Source of the DNA: Opisthocomus hoazin
Lineage: Eukaryota; Chordata; Aves; Opisthocomiformes; Opisthocomidae
DNA length: 64,000 nucleotides
Direction of reading: 5' to 3'
NCBI RefSeq assembly: GCF_030867145.1
Contig: NC_134431.1
Location: forward strand, 8,571,089-8,635,088
Shown here: positions 49,401-61,597 of the stretch, one piece after another
Layout: each line of letters begins with the position of its first letter
How positions within the stretch are numbered: position 1 is the first letter of the stretch
Notes under the pieces: generated by a model
Told to the model about the DNA's origin: nothing
The model's input: the letters and a program-made list of their open reading frames with translations, nothing else
The model's database searches: none
Program-made: the position numbers and the translations under genes

Positions 49401-52184
49401 GCCATGCACGGCTGCATAACGAGTCGCCCTTCTGTGGGCCGGAGGAAGCTCTGTGGTGCACCTCAAGCTCCGTGGGTAGAGAAGGGAAGGCAGTTGCCAG
49501 GTGCATGCGTAATAAAAACAACACCGTGAACAATTTTTGGTCCTCTTTCAATGGTGAGGAAGAAGAAGAAAAAATTATGGGTTCAGGAGGGAGCCGGTTT
49601 GACATGCACGCGTCTGGGCACGGGTGTGACTGCTGCCTGTCGCTGTGGGTGAGGAGAGGCAGGGTCGAATGCTAGGACGGGAGAAGGTTGCTTTGTGCTG
49701 AGATAGCATCATGGCTCGGGAGCAGCGGGACGGGTTGGGGGCTGTGCCATGGGTGGGAGTCCGGAGGAGGGGTCTCGCTGGCATCACCACAGCCTGCCCG
49801 TGCAGGTCGGGTGTCCTGGCCCCGCTCTGCGTGCAGCTGGGGTCTGTAGCTGGCACAGCAATACAAACAGCTGCTCATTTTACGGTTCTCTGGCTCTCGC
49901 AAGAAGAGTTGACTGATCTTCCCCAACCCTGTGAATGTACTTAAATTGCACAGATTAAGAATTAGCATGTTGAAATTTTGTTTTTCCCCCATCCCATAGA
50001 AGATTTTCTGCTTAATTTGGAAAGAAAGGGTGTGATTTTATTGGTGTCTGAAACTAGGACAAGGGGAATGAAGCAAACAGCCTGATTAGTGCCCCTGCTT
50101 ATCCTCAGCCATTTTCTGTCATTCCTGGTGGATTGTTGAGGCTGTGATGATAGTGTGGCATGTTCTGGAGCACAGTACAAACTGCCTCTCTTTAGGTGCT
50201 CATAATTCACAGTCCATTAGGACGTTGATGTAGGGAATGCTTGGCAGGATGTCAGAGCTTGCCAGGCATGATGAGATTGAGTTCATCTTGTTAAACTGCA
50301 TTCTGAAGAGACTGTCCAGTATTTATATATCTGTTTTCCTCAGCAGTAGCATACCCTTAGGAGAGCGGCATGGCTTGCTCCGAACACAGACACCGATGTA
50401 AAAGGGCCTGCGATGCCCACCCCGACAGCCGCTCCGCTCCGCGTGTGCCAGGCTGCCGCAGCTGTTGGGTATTCATGCAAGCTGCGGGAAGACTTTTCGT
50501 TTTTCCCTTTGAAGCCAAACAATGGAATTCTTACGTGAATCTCAGAATTGATTCATGGCACACGAATCTTAGCACGTGTCTGTAGGGATTCAGCATCTGA
50601 CTAAACAGAAAACAATCTTTTCTTTTTAAACCTGTGAGAAACAACAATACAGTGACAAAGACTAAAGTGGGGAAGCTAACGCATTGGCTCTTTTCTCAGA
50701 CTATTGGAAAATAAGAAGTAGGTAAAATGGTCAGCAATTCAGCAGTCTGACAGGGTGCTGAGCTGAGACTCCCACTGCTGCTTTTGCCCACAGACGTGCC
50801 AGAGACCAGTTGTTGGACTTGGGGACCTTCTTTCTAATCTCGGCAGGTGGTAATATCCAGATGGGCGTTTGGTGTTTTCTCTTCTTTGTTTTCAGCCCCA
50901 AACTGACATGCATCATCTTTTCTTTGGGGCAGATCTTCATGGAGAAGAAAGCAAGAATCAACTCTTTGTTTTTGACCTTAAGAGTGAAGTTTCTGGCTGT
51001 GGGAAATGAAAGGGCTTGCGAGGCCATGTTAGAGCCAAGGATAGAGCAGGCAGATTTGGCATAAACTGCTGCATAGCTCGGGATGTATCTCCTTTGCAGG
51101 CCATCAAGTCCTGTCCTCCCTGACCACGTGCCCCTCGTACAGATGCAGACTGCAGATGCACTCTGCTCTCACAGACGTTCATCCCCCTCAGCTCATCTCT
51201 GCTTCTCCATCATTTACAGTGTGCTCTGAAGGGTGCATCAGCTCTGTCAGATGGGGTTTTCGCTGTGTCCCCCCTGGGGCTGTCAACTCTCCGTGCTTTG
51301 TAAGTGCTGATTTGTACCTGCACCTCATTTTGGAGCAAAGCCGGTAATTCACTTGCTGAGGAACCCAGGTGTGAAGCCAGAGAGCAGAGCGTGCCCAGGT
51401 CGATACCCTGCAGCGTGTGTGGATGCGAATCAATGCATGCTGCTTGGCTTGGGCAAGAAAAGCAATAGTAATGCAGCCTCTTCATTCAAGCTTGGACTAG
51501 TCTTTCTTGGAAAACACAAAATGTTAATTTTTCCAGAGCTTTATAGCAGGAACAAATCCAACCTGAAAGTAAGCATCCAACTGATTTCCCTTCCTGATTT
51601 TTCCCTTGCACCCCAAGGTAAAGTTTGGGAAGGAAACAAAGCTAAGCAGGCTCTTCTGCTGGACCCTTGGTGTGTATTGTGTGGCCTGTGTTGGTGCTGC
51701 CTGGCCATACACTGTGGGTAGCAACACGTTCTGTGCTTGGAAGTGGCTGGTTAGGAGCAAAGCTGATCGAGCTGAAATTCAGTCAATTCCTAATCTTGGG
51801 GTTTAATCAATATCAATTAATTCTAAAGTGTGGGAGGGTGCACAGCACACACATCATGCTGGTTTCTTTTTGTGTTGGTAGCATCCAGCAAACTGAGCAA
51901 ACACGGGGGGGAAAATTGAAAACAAAAAGGAAAAGAGAAGGAAGGTACCAAGTACCTGGGTGGGGGAAAAGGAAGCGACAAGAGAGGAGGCAGTGTAAGG
52001 ATGACAGTGAAAGGGGCACACTCTGTCTCTCAAACACCAACTCAATAAACATCTATCGTAGAGTAATTCTGTGATAGTAATAACTATATAATCATGACAT
52101 TGTAATGAGCTTTTGCGGAACTTGCATAGATTTTTCAAGACTTGATGGCCTTTGTGCGTGGAGAGACCTGTCAGGACCAGAGAG

Positions 52185-52455
52185 GAAGGGCTTCGAAGCC
52201 CTTCTGTGCCAGTGTTTCACCACCCTCATGGTGAAGAATTTCTTCCTAATATCTAATCTAAATCTGCCCTCTTTTGGTTTAGAGCCATTCCCCCTTGTCC
52301 TGTCACTACACACCCTTGTGAAAAGCCCCTCTCCATCCCTCCTGCAGGCCCCTTCAGGCACTGGCAGGCTGCTATAAGGTCACCCCGCAGCCTTCTCTTC
52401 TCCAGACTGAACAGCCCCAGCTCCCTCAGCCTGTCCTCATAGGAGATCATCCTTG
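52185..52455 (-). mobile_element. CR1 LINE fragment, minus orientation
   Basis: On the + strand the segment reads as reverse-complement CR1: 'CTGTGCCAGTG', 'TCACCACCCTCATGGTGAAG', 'TTCTTCCTAATATCTAATCT', 'CCCTTGTCCTGTCACTACA', 'GCCTTCTCTTCTCCAGACTG' and 'CTCAGCCTGTCCTCATAGGAG'. It corresponds to the end of the reverse transcriptase ORF region and lacks both the extreme 3' terminus and the 5' part. Adjacent sequence from about 52140 and up to 52560 may be further, more decayed CR1. Boundaries are approximate. Confidence 0.93.
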
Positions 52456-53269
52456 AGAAGAGCTGCCTCTTGATGCGGTTGACATATTTAAGGAAGGGAA
52501 CTCTCCAAAGGATGCTCTGTGCCATGTGGGGCACCTGCACACCCACCTTCCTCTTCTTTGTCCATTACTGGGCGGTCTGGAGGGAACTTTTGGTTAGTTG
52601 GTCTAATGTTGCTCACAGGCAGAATTAGTGGAAACATGATAATGAGATCCAATTAATAAAGAACAAAACGATGGAACATAATTAATACTAGTCAAGAACA
52701 ATTTAGGGAAAATGGGTTTTAGTAGAAGCAGGTATCTGGGTAAATGCGAGAAGTATGTAAGGGTTTTGTCCTAGAACAACGTGACCCTAAAAAATGTGAT
52801 AGTGATAAATAGATTAAAAAACTTCCTTCACTTTTTTAAAAAAGGGGTTGTCAAGGAAAAGCCTCAAAGGCAGGAGACTCTTTTGAATGCCTGATGCTAT
52901 TCAGTGTTTTCATTTGATTTGGAGAAAACATGAGTTTAAACTTCACTGAATTCACAGGCAATGTGTACATTAGAAGGATAGTAAATAGTATTGAGAGTGG
53001 GAGAGTTGTATAGAACTGTCTGAACTTTTTGCTCTCTCTCTTCAAATAAAATGTATTTTTGTACTTATTTTTTAATGTGATGTTCCACAAGGCTGTACCA
53101 GCAGGACAGGCAGGGACTACACAGTGTCCAGGAGAGGTGTGATGCTATACCAAGAGCTTACAGTGGTCTTGGGAGATACAAGCAGAAGAAGTGAAGATGA
53201 AAGTACAAGCTGATTTTTACCTCTGTGCATGTTTTTGCACTAAAATGCAGTCTCCAGTTCTGCTGTGTG

Positions 53270-53745
53270 TGTGTTCTCAAAAGGGCATTGAAAGCCTGGG
53301 GAGGTCATTAAAAAGATTCAAGGGCAGGAGAAAAAAATGCCAGAGCATGAGAAACATAAAGAGCTCACTGTGTTTAACTTGTCAAAAAAGATTGAGAGAT
53401 GACTTGATTACACTGCAGAAGAGCCTTTATAGCGAGAACACAAAGCAGCCCTTGCAGTGGAGAAGGGCATTAAGAAAACTGATGGGCGAAAGCGGAAACC
53501 AGACAAACTTAAGTCAGATTTCTGAATGTCAGGTAGTAAAATAAGCTGCACAGGCAAGTGTCAGATTCTTCATCTCTCGATACCTTCAAATCCAGAGTGG
53601 ATAGCTTTTTAGAGGATATTCTTTAGCCAGACATAGTTGTTTGGCTGAACAGAACAGAATCGAAGTGCCTGTCAACACAGAGAACTTGGCAAAGTGTCTG
53701 CTGGTCCCTTCTGGTTCTTGGCATGTGTGAGGTGTAGTGTATCTT
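53270..53745 (+). mobile_element. Ancient CR1 LINE fragment
   Basis: The text follows an old amniote CR1 family: 'CATGAGAAACATAAAGAGCTC', 'GTTTAACTTGTCAAAAAAGATTG', 'AGAGATGACTTGATTACA', then 'TCTTCATCTCTCGATACCTTC' and 'GGTCCCTTCTGGTTCTT' near the 3' end. These are shown with small interruptions from decay. Divergence is much higher than for the other avian-type copies in the window, pointing to an old insertion. The 53191-53544 open frame on the + strand is a remnant crossing this element and is not a host gene. Confidence 0.85.
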
Positions 53746-53859
53746 CATCCTGGGTACATAAGCAAAAACTTTCTTCTTTCCAATGTCATTCTGAAGCAGA
53801 ATCTGCTCTTCAGCTGTGTATTGCACTGCAGGCTTGACTGGCTTCTTAACCTTTGTCAT
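53720..53859 (-). other. Intronic antisense open frame with coding-like start
   Basis: An ATG at 53859 on the - strand opens a 78-codon frame (53859 down to 53623). Its first ~45 codons are Lys-, Val- and Gln-rich with a coding-like texture (MTKVKKPVKPAVQYTAEEQ at the start). The rest reads antisense through the ancient CR1. An acceptor-like pyrimidine tract ending in AG lies just before the ATG on that strand. I do not recognise the protein. It may be a decayed retrocopy, an unlisted antisense exon or chance. Confidence 0.2.
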
Positions 53860-55019
53860 TTACTGTTTAATTGGAAAAGGTGCAGGGAATAAATCTGGTG
53901 ACACTGCAGAAAACATCGATACTGCTCTTACTTGTTCCAGATACTGGTAACAACTAAATGAAGACAAATGGTTTTGCCAGGCAACACCCACGTAGACGCA
54001 CACCATTTACCTTTTTGATTTGCAAAAGTGTTGAAGCACCGGATTTTGGGTAAGGCTGGAGGCAGAGCCCCTCCGCGCTGCTCCACACTGACCAGAGGAT
54101 GTTGCTAATAGGTGACTATTGCTTGCAAAATGTTTTCGGTCCGCAGATGAGCAGTGCATCTTTGTCCATATTCATTTGCTTGCAGCGCTGACCCTTTCCA
54201 GATGTGCTACTCCTGATCTGCTCTCCTCTCCCAGCTAGGGGAGTTAAAACACTGTATTTTTGTTACTTGCTGACTACAGGTAAAATTTATGTGAGTGGCT
54301 TTGGAACCTGTATCCCATTTCTGGTGACATCTCTGGTGCTTATGTTGATCTCTTATCCTGTTTCAGCCTTGACTCTGGCCACAGTGGTTTGGGAGCTTGC
54401 CTTTTTGGCAAAACAGGTTATTCCCCTTCTGTTTAAAGGAAACTTCTTGCAAAAAGAGACTGGTGGGGGGAAAGGCTGGAGAAACCTTTCTCCAGAATAA
54501 TGGGAGATGGTTTGTGAGATGCAGGAGTCCCTGTGCGTCTCTGTCTGGAAGAGGAGGGAGGAGCAAAGGATGCTTGTCATCTATTGCTGTCATCTTGTTT
54601 TTTAGAGTTTCTCCATTATAGTTTTTCACTTTTGTTTTTAAATAAGAAGATCCATGTGTCATAGCTGTAAAATTAATCAGGAATACTAGAAAACCACCCA
54701 CTCATAGAAAGCCAGCAGTGCGAAGCTGGGCATGTGGTGCTACAGCTGAATGTGCCCCGGGCCAGCTGAATCTTCTCCGGTACAGTGCTCTGGTACTGCC
54801 CATCTTCCACGGTGCTGCCTCTCCTTGTGTTTGGGCTGTTCTGCTGTGTGTCATTAGCTTTGAGTCAGGAGATGGCTAACGGAAAGCAGCAAGCACCTTG
54901 GGTTGCTCCAAAGCCTTGCTCGGTCCCAAGCCTCTTGTTTGTTGCCAGATGTGGATGCGTAGGCTCCTAAGTATGAATGTCTCCAGGCATATCTCATTAG
55001 ACTGGGGAAATAGAGATAA

Positions 55020-55035
55020 TTTTTTTTTTTTTTTT
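55020..55035. repeat. Poly-T tract (16 T)
   Basis: A 16-base T homopolymer lies in intron 1. It could be the poly-A tail of a minus-strand retroposed sequence, but nothing to its left is recognisable as one, so it is recorded only as a simple repeat. Confidence 0.9.
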
Positions 55036-57005
55036 AAACAGATGTTGCATAGTTGGGCAACGGGGCCTTTTAAATTTGTTTCCTACACTTATGTCATTTG
55101 CTGCTTTGACTCTGGTGGCCTACCAAGGCTCTCGTAAGGACTAACCTAAAAGGCGCGGAAGGATGAGTGTTCGGAGAGTGCACACGAGAGGGAGGGATGG
55201 GCATTGTTGGACGTAGATGACTAAAAGATTGTTTGTGGAGGTGAATGCGAGACAAATTAAATAGACCATCAAGTCTGCCTGCAAAGCTGTGGGTTGCTCT
55301 CTAAAGGAGCCTAGAAACCCCATGAGAAGATCCAGCAGGCTGTACAAGGCTTGTCAAAGGTGAGTCAAAGGGAGCTGCTCAGCGGTGGCTGGGGAAGTAG
55401 GTGAGGCCATTGGATGAGGCTTTGCTTTTATTGATGCCTATATTGTTATTCCTGCCTGAAGGTTTAGATTTTGAAAGGACATTAAAAATATGTTTCACGT
55501 TTGTGTAACTTCCTGATTTATACAATGTGCTTCGTACATTGCTCCAGGCACACAAACAATACAAACTGTAGTTAATGTTAGCCCAGAACATGAATATTCT
55601 ATCCTCTTAGCCCATAGGGACATGCATGTGCGTGCTGCACCGTATGTGGGGACAGCAGCTGGTACCGAGCCCTGGGGCCAACACGTTTACGCAGTTGGAA
55701 ACCTCATGATACCAGAGGAAAAGGGACTTTATAGTTGAGTTTATACAAGAATTTTTGCCTTTGCATTTCTGTGTAGGTATATTTTGAGAAGTAGGATAGG
55801 GAGCATTTCTGATATCTTACTGATTTTTGTAAATTTTTATTTTAAAGTGCCTGTTCACACCAAGATCCAAAGAAAAGTGTTTTAGGTCAAGAAGTTTGCT
55901 ACACAAATAACAACGTTCTACATATTTTAGACAGGTTCTTACAGATATCCTTGTATTTCCAAAGGAATTGGGAAAGACTGGTTTTCTTTACTGTTTGGGG
56001 ATCCTGAGTTCTCTAGACTGAGTAGCTGCATCATTTCTTCTCCAGGATGGTACTGAAAAAGCTGGTGGGTTTTTGAGAGCGTTGCAGGTCAGAGCTTTGT
56101 TGCCTGAACCCAGGTTAATGGACGGGCATCTTTAACGGGTTTAGATAATTCTGCTTTGTTCAGAAGACTTGTAGCAGATGTGTTTCAGGGTGAGTGCTGT
56201 ATGTGGGATGAAATCTGGAGCTTCCTAACACCAGCTAAAGCAATTAATAGTAATGGTATTCATGACATATTCATTACATAACATGGCTTGTTCTGAGGAA
56301 CAGACTGCTAGGGATGGAGGATGAAAATAGCAGCTGTTAATTTCAGAGCGCTGAGCCTCTGAAGACTGCACCCAGGAGGAACCAGAACCTACTTAATTCC
56401 CTTTGCACTCTGGCCGAGGGTGTGTGTGAAGGGAAATAGTCCTCTCCGGGGTTTGCTGCTCCAGGTGCCACCAGGGAATGTTGTGGCCGTGCCCAAGTAT
56501 TCCCCCGTGGCCCATCCTGGAGGACTCCTGCCTGGCCTTCTCCTCCCCTCCGCTCCCATGATGCTCGCCAGCAGCTGCGGCTCTTCGCTGCTCCGCACAG
56601 TCCGAGGCAGCAGCATGGGATTTAGGGGACGTTTCGAGGCACGGGTCCGGCTGTACACCTCAGCTCTGCCCGTGGTTGCTGCTGTGTGTGCCCGAGCGGC
56701 GTAGCTCCATGTATAGCCAGCTTGTGTGCCTGCATGCACCTGCACTCCGTGTGTAATGAATTGGTGCAAGTGGTTGGAGTAGGTAGGGTGGTACGTGTGT
56801 TTTGAGTTTCTGCTGGGTCCTGGCTTGCTGGAGCACTGGGTTTGTTCCAGAGATGACTGGGAGCTGCTGCTGAAGCAGAGCTGAGTAACAAAATGTTGCC
56901 TGAGTTCGTAATACTGCCTGGCTGCCAGATGCCAGGCTGATCTGCTGAAAGGCCTTCTCTGCTTCTCCTTGACTCTGTCATTGCAGAAGGCTCTGGGAAC
57001 AATAG

Positions 57006-57036
57006 CTGACTGTCTTTTCTCCCCTTTTGTTCCTAG
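57006..57036 (+). other. RIMS4: Branch point and 3' splice site of RIMS4 exon 2
   Basis: CTGAC at 57006-57010 fits the branch-point consensus, with the branch A at 57009, 27 bases before the acceptor AG. A nearly unbroken pyrimidine tract runs from 57011 to 57034. The acceptor AG is at 57035-57036. Together these form a strong 3' splice site that supports the exon 2 boundary. Confidence 0.85.
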
Positions 57037-57178
57037 ATGGGGATGGTCGGAGGCTGAAAGGAGCCATCCAGAGGAGCACAGAAACGGGGCTGGCTGTCGA
57101 AATGCCCAGCCGGACCGTCCGTCAAGCCAGCCATGAGTCCATTGAGGACAGCATGAACAGCTATGGATCAGAGGGAAA
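57037..57178 (+). CDS. RIMS4: RIMS4 exon 2 (residues 33-79, partial codon 80)
   Basis: The 142-nt exon continues exactly in frame from exon 1. It begins D-G-D-G-R-R (residues 33-38), then carries the RIM-gamma block LKGAIQRSTETGLAVEMPSR (39-58), followed by T-V-R-Q-A-S-H-E-S-I-E-D-S-M-N-S-Y-G-S-E-G (59-79). The segment is shared in pattern with RIMS3 and precedes the single C2 domain, which is not in the window. The Q-A-S-H-E-S-I-E-D-S stretch is diagnostic for RIMS4. The exon ends with two bases of codon 80 before a perfect donor GTAAGT at 57179. Human RIMS4 is about 269 residues (memory), so roughly 30% of the protein is covered here. Confidence 0.97.
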
Positions 57179-60100
57179 GTAAGTCATTGAAAGGGAGCTG
57201 GGTAATCACTGTGGGATGCACTGTTCTTTTTACACCTATTAATTTTTCTTCAGAGTGATAGAGGATGTGTTTTTCTGACCTGCCTATGCTGCAGGTGTAC
57301 TGCCCATTCAATTAGAGTAGAGAGGATCTCTCTGCCTGCATAGCTGGCGCATACTCTAGCTGTTTATGTACTTTTTTTAGTGTCCTCATTATTCTGAGCT
57401 GAAGCAGATACCCATTACTTCTAACCGCTTTGCCTTTAGAAGAACAATTCAGGGTGAATAGCTGAGACTCATTACTGGTAATAAATTATAAGCCAGTAGT
57501 CTTTAATGTTGCACAATAGCTGTCCCTCTTCGCTATTTCAAGATAGCGTTTTGGTTTGGGGAGGAAAGAAAGTGCCAAGGTGATGAAAAGGATGCAAGTA
57601 GCACAATAATAGTTCTGATATCAAAATACATATTTGGAAGCCTGTGTATACTTTTGGTAACAAGCTGTCTGTTGTTTCATCTGAGTTAGTGACCTAAAAG
57701 AATGTATCTTATAAGTGGTTTTTGATCCCAAGAGAAGTTATAACACACTGTGCTGCACTTAGGCATTATACCAGAATGCAACGCAGGGATCATTAAGCCA
57801 GAACTTTGGGGGCTGACTTGTCTCTCGTTTTCGTATTTCCATTATTTGAAGCCATATATGGAGATTGTCATCTTTTTATTAAGATGACCGTTCATGGGAA
57901 CCTTGGGAGGTGATAAAAACCCAGTATTTAAAAAAGAGGGCAATATATACTATCAAATTCTGTGCTTCTAGGTATGAGGCCAAAATGTTTGTATAGCTAA
58001 AACGTGCTCTGTTTAAGCCAAGTACCATGCTTGGCATCGCTCTGTACACTCTTTAGTCCTGTGTGGTATTCCAAGTACACCGTGCTGCTAAAATGCTGGG
58101 ATAGTCCAAAGGTGCTCTCGATTAATGTGATTCTGGTGTTAAATAAGTAACAGGCCGTAAATTAAGAGAGAGTTTCTTTAGCTTTAGAAGTAGGCTAATC
58201 CTGGAAAGGCATCATAGATCTGTGCTGAAGGTTGGAAATAGTAATGAGGCACAGGCTGCAATAGCAATCTTGTCACTCCAAAGCTGTGATGCACCTTATC
58301 TCTTCTGTGAGCTGCTGTCTCCGGGGAAATGTTCCTGCTACACCACCACAGTCCTGTGGCTTGGAGTTCTGCCTCCGCTACGAGATGCAGGGGATTAGTG
58401 ATTAAGTTCAGTCCTTTGGCAATGTGGGGCAAGAATCTGCTTTTGAGCAGAGTAGAATTCTTTGCTTTTTATATTTACATAGCTTACCCTCCTGGGAAGG
58501 GGTATAATTCTCGGAAAGGTCTGTGTCCTATCATTGCATACGCTGGCTGCTTTGATTGCGCTTTCCTGGAGAGAGAGTATTTCTGCCAACAAAATGTTGC
58601 ACCTGTACAAGTGCTGTTTTACCCTGAAGGCAGGTGGCATGTAGCTATCAGGTCAACAAAGAAAGAAAAATCCTGTCTAGCAATCCAAATGTCTTTATTA
58701 GAACAAGTCTAACATTTGGTATTTCAATCTCAAACGCTGCCAGGACATCTTTGCCAGCCCCTCTGCCAGGGATGGGATGGGTTCTCCTCGTACTTCTCTG
58801 AAAAGTGTGATTAAGTGGTTCCTGGATGCTTTGTTCCTCGGTGGGATAATTGATCTGCTCTGGAAAGCCGGTGGGAATTGTGGCGGTCTGTCTGAGCTGC
58901 AAGTGATAAGCAAACAGGGCTGAGAGTACAAAGAGCTAAGAGGGCTCTATTCTCTTGAAACATGGTGGGAGGGCGGTTTCTCTGCTTTCATTTCCTGCAG
59001 CAAAGAAAGGAATTGTTTGGGGAATAGCTTTGAGGGACAGAAATGTATTCTCCTAAATCAGATTTCTCTTGACCTCTCTCGTTTGCTGTAGCTGTGTTCC
59101 CAGGGAGGCAAGATGAAGATTCATATGACTGTGTTAGCTGTGGCAAGTTTATTTTCTTTTTAATGCTGGGTTTCTGACTGATGCAGATGCTCCTAGGTCA
59201 GAGACAGTTTTCACCAGTGACTATCAAAAACTCAATTTTCAGCAAGACGAGGTTGTCCTAGTTCTTCCTACCCATGCGTCTCTTCAGTATGTTCACACAG
59301 GGAAGAAAATGGATTCAAAACCTCATCTTCCAAGAGGCTTTGTTTTCCCAAGTTCTGTAGATTTTTGTAATCTTTTTCAGTTTAAGGACTAAAAGGACAA
59401 CTTCCAAAAGTGGCACACTGAAATGATCAAAGATCTGGTGAAACTTCGCTGCGGAAGGTCTTTGAATACCTGCTCTCAGTTCTAGAAAAGTGCTTTTAAA
59501 GTGGTGCTGATTGACTGCTTTCATGTTTGTTGTGGCGAGCTGGCTGCAGCTAGCTACAGCTGCTCAGTGCCCGTGCAAAGCATCGTGGCTGAAGAGTTTT
59601 CTGTAGTGCGTGATTTTGAGCAATGCCGCTTTTCAGGTGAATACCAGAGTGCATGAAATCCCGTTTTGTTTTGTTTTATGGAGATGCTTATTCTATAGGT
59701 ATATGCTTCTCCTCAGACGTGCTAGGCCCTCCTTCAAGAAAATATTACCTTTAAGGTTTTACCTGAAGATGAACCGTACTGAAGATTACCTGGTCTGAAA
59801 GATGTCTCCTGGAGTTTAAGCTCGCGTGCATGCCAGTAAGTGCTGACAATGTCAACACACTACTCTGTTTAATTTTTTGCCATACAAAAAGTCCCCCAGC
59901 TCTATTACCCAGCTTTTCTGCTGCACAGTGGTTGTGCACTAGTGTGGGAAATGAATATAATACAACTCAGTGAGAGACCTTATAAAAGGGAAAGGTGATA
60001 TTTATTCTAAACAAAGCTGTTTTCAGTCATTCACGCTTCTGGATTTCACTTGCTCGTGCTCTCACTGCCCCGTGCAGCACTAAGCCTTGTGCGTCCAGGT

Positions 60101-61359
60101 GCCGCAGCCAGCCTTGGTCGTGTGCCACAGGGAGGACCAGGGACACCGTCTGTCAAGCCCTTGCTATGTCTGCTGAGTTGTTCTTCACCACAGACTGGCT
60201 CTTGGACTGTTTTTTTACACTTTCTAGGACTTGCCTGTTATTATGGGGTGATCTTTCACCTCAAGGTCTTGGTTTTTTTGGCTTCTAACTCTGTTGTATT
60301 CCTCCTGTTGTCAGAAGACAGGTCTGCTGCTGACAGGGTGGTTGTGCTTTCACACACACAGATGTTTCCATTTATAATTCATCCAGACCAATCTTAGTAC
60401 AGGTTACAAATGTCTGCAGCAGTGGGTATTTTCTTCTAGGTATGTACTTAAAAATCTGCATGTGAGAACAATTACCCACTGTAGCAAGTGCCTACCGGGT
60501 GGTCTCAGGACACCAGCATTACTGCAAGGATAAAATTCCGAATATAGGAATAACTCTCAAACCCCTGAGATTCGACAGAGGCCTCCTGCTCCATCCTGGC
60601 TCTTGCACAACCCACGTCTCGGTTTGGCTGGGTTTTGCTGCAGCTGCACGAGACCACGTACAGCATTCAGAAAGCAGTAGATTTTGCACTTAACGTGTAA
60701 ATTACTCCTGCCAACCACTTTTCTTTCTGAAAACGGAGCAGAAATACAAAAATGAACCTAGAACAAAAGACTGCTAGCTGCCATAGTCCCTAAGAAGTGG
60801 TATTTGTTGGCTTTTTGTTCTTGCTGGCTACTGCTGAGATGATTAAGTTATGGAGAGCTAAGGTGATTTTTACCTTATGAAAGCACAGCAGGTGATGACT
60901 AGCAAAGACTCAGAGGATTGTTCTTGTCTTATCTGAGAAGAGTCTGCCCGTCCAGCAAGGAAGCATCTTCTTGTTAGCCATATCATCTCTCTCTTCCCGT
61001 CATGAGGGCAGCGGCAGCCTGAGCCCTGCCAGGAGCCACCGAAGTGACGAGGGCTGGAGGCAGAGCACAGCCTGGCTTGTGTGCCGCTGGCACTGGCATC
61101 TCGTGGCTCCAGCTCTGTCCTGTCTCCTGCTGCTTCTGCAAGCTGCGGCTTGTGCCGGTTCTCCCATTGGCGCGTACAGGGCTGATGTGAACCAATGCTG
61201 GGGCTTAGGCTAGGAGAGCTACCTGCCCTTCTCTGCTTCACTACGGAGCAGTAACTGAAAGGAAACTGGAGAATGTACTGGCCTGGCTTGTGACCGTATC
61301 GCCATGTGAAAATCCACTTTCCTTCACCAGAAAATTAATTTGTCATTCGAAAATTCGAG

Positions 61360-61597
61360 GATAGGTTTAGATTAGGTATGAGAAATAAATTATTTACTGT
61401 AAGGGGGGTGAGGCCCTGGCCCAGGTTGCCCAGAGAAGCTGTGGCTGCCCCCTCCCTGGAAGGGTTCAAGGCCAGGTTGGATGGAGCTCTGAGCAACCTG
61501 GTCTAGTGAAAGGTGTCCCTGCCCAGGGCAGGGGGCTGGAATGAGGTGAGCTTTAAGGTCCCTTCCAACCCAAACCATTCTATGAGTCTGTGATTCT
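61360..61597 (+). mobile_element. CR1 LINE, 3' end fragment
   Basis: A clear avian CR1 3' end. It begins with 'TAGGTTTAGATTAGG', then 'CAGGTTGCCCAGAGAAGCTG', 'GTTCAAGGCCAGGTTGGATG', 'GAGCAACCTGGTCTAGTG', 'GGTGTCCCTGCCCAGGGCAG' and 'AAGGTCCCTTCCAACCCAAA', and ends in ATTCTATGAGTCTGTGATTCT-type terminal repeats. Low divergence from the remembered consensus makes it the youngest-looking copy in the window. It is 5'-truncated. Confidence 0.97.

Larger units (their letters stand above)
22408..57036 (+). other. RIMS4: RIMS4 intron 1 (34.6 kb)
   Basis: A GT-AG intron of 34,629 nt interrupts codon 33 after its first base (phase 1). No additional RIMS4-like coding exon was recognised inside it. Open frames within are short, unsupported and overlapping. 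It contains two CR1 fragments (52-54 kb), a 25-bp tandem duplication (26772-26821), several AT-rich tracts and candidate regulatory blocks listed separately. The long stretches 23.2-32.4 kb, 32.7-43.8 kb and 46.5-52.1 kb show nothing recognisable beyond unique intronic DNA. Confidence 0.93.
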
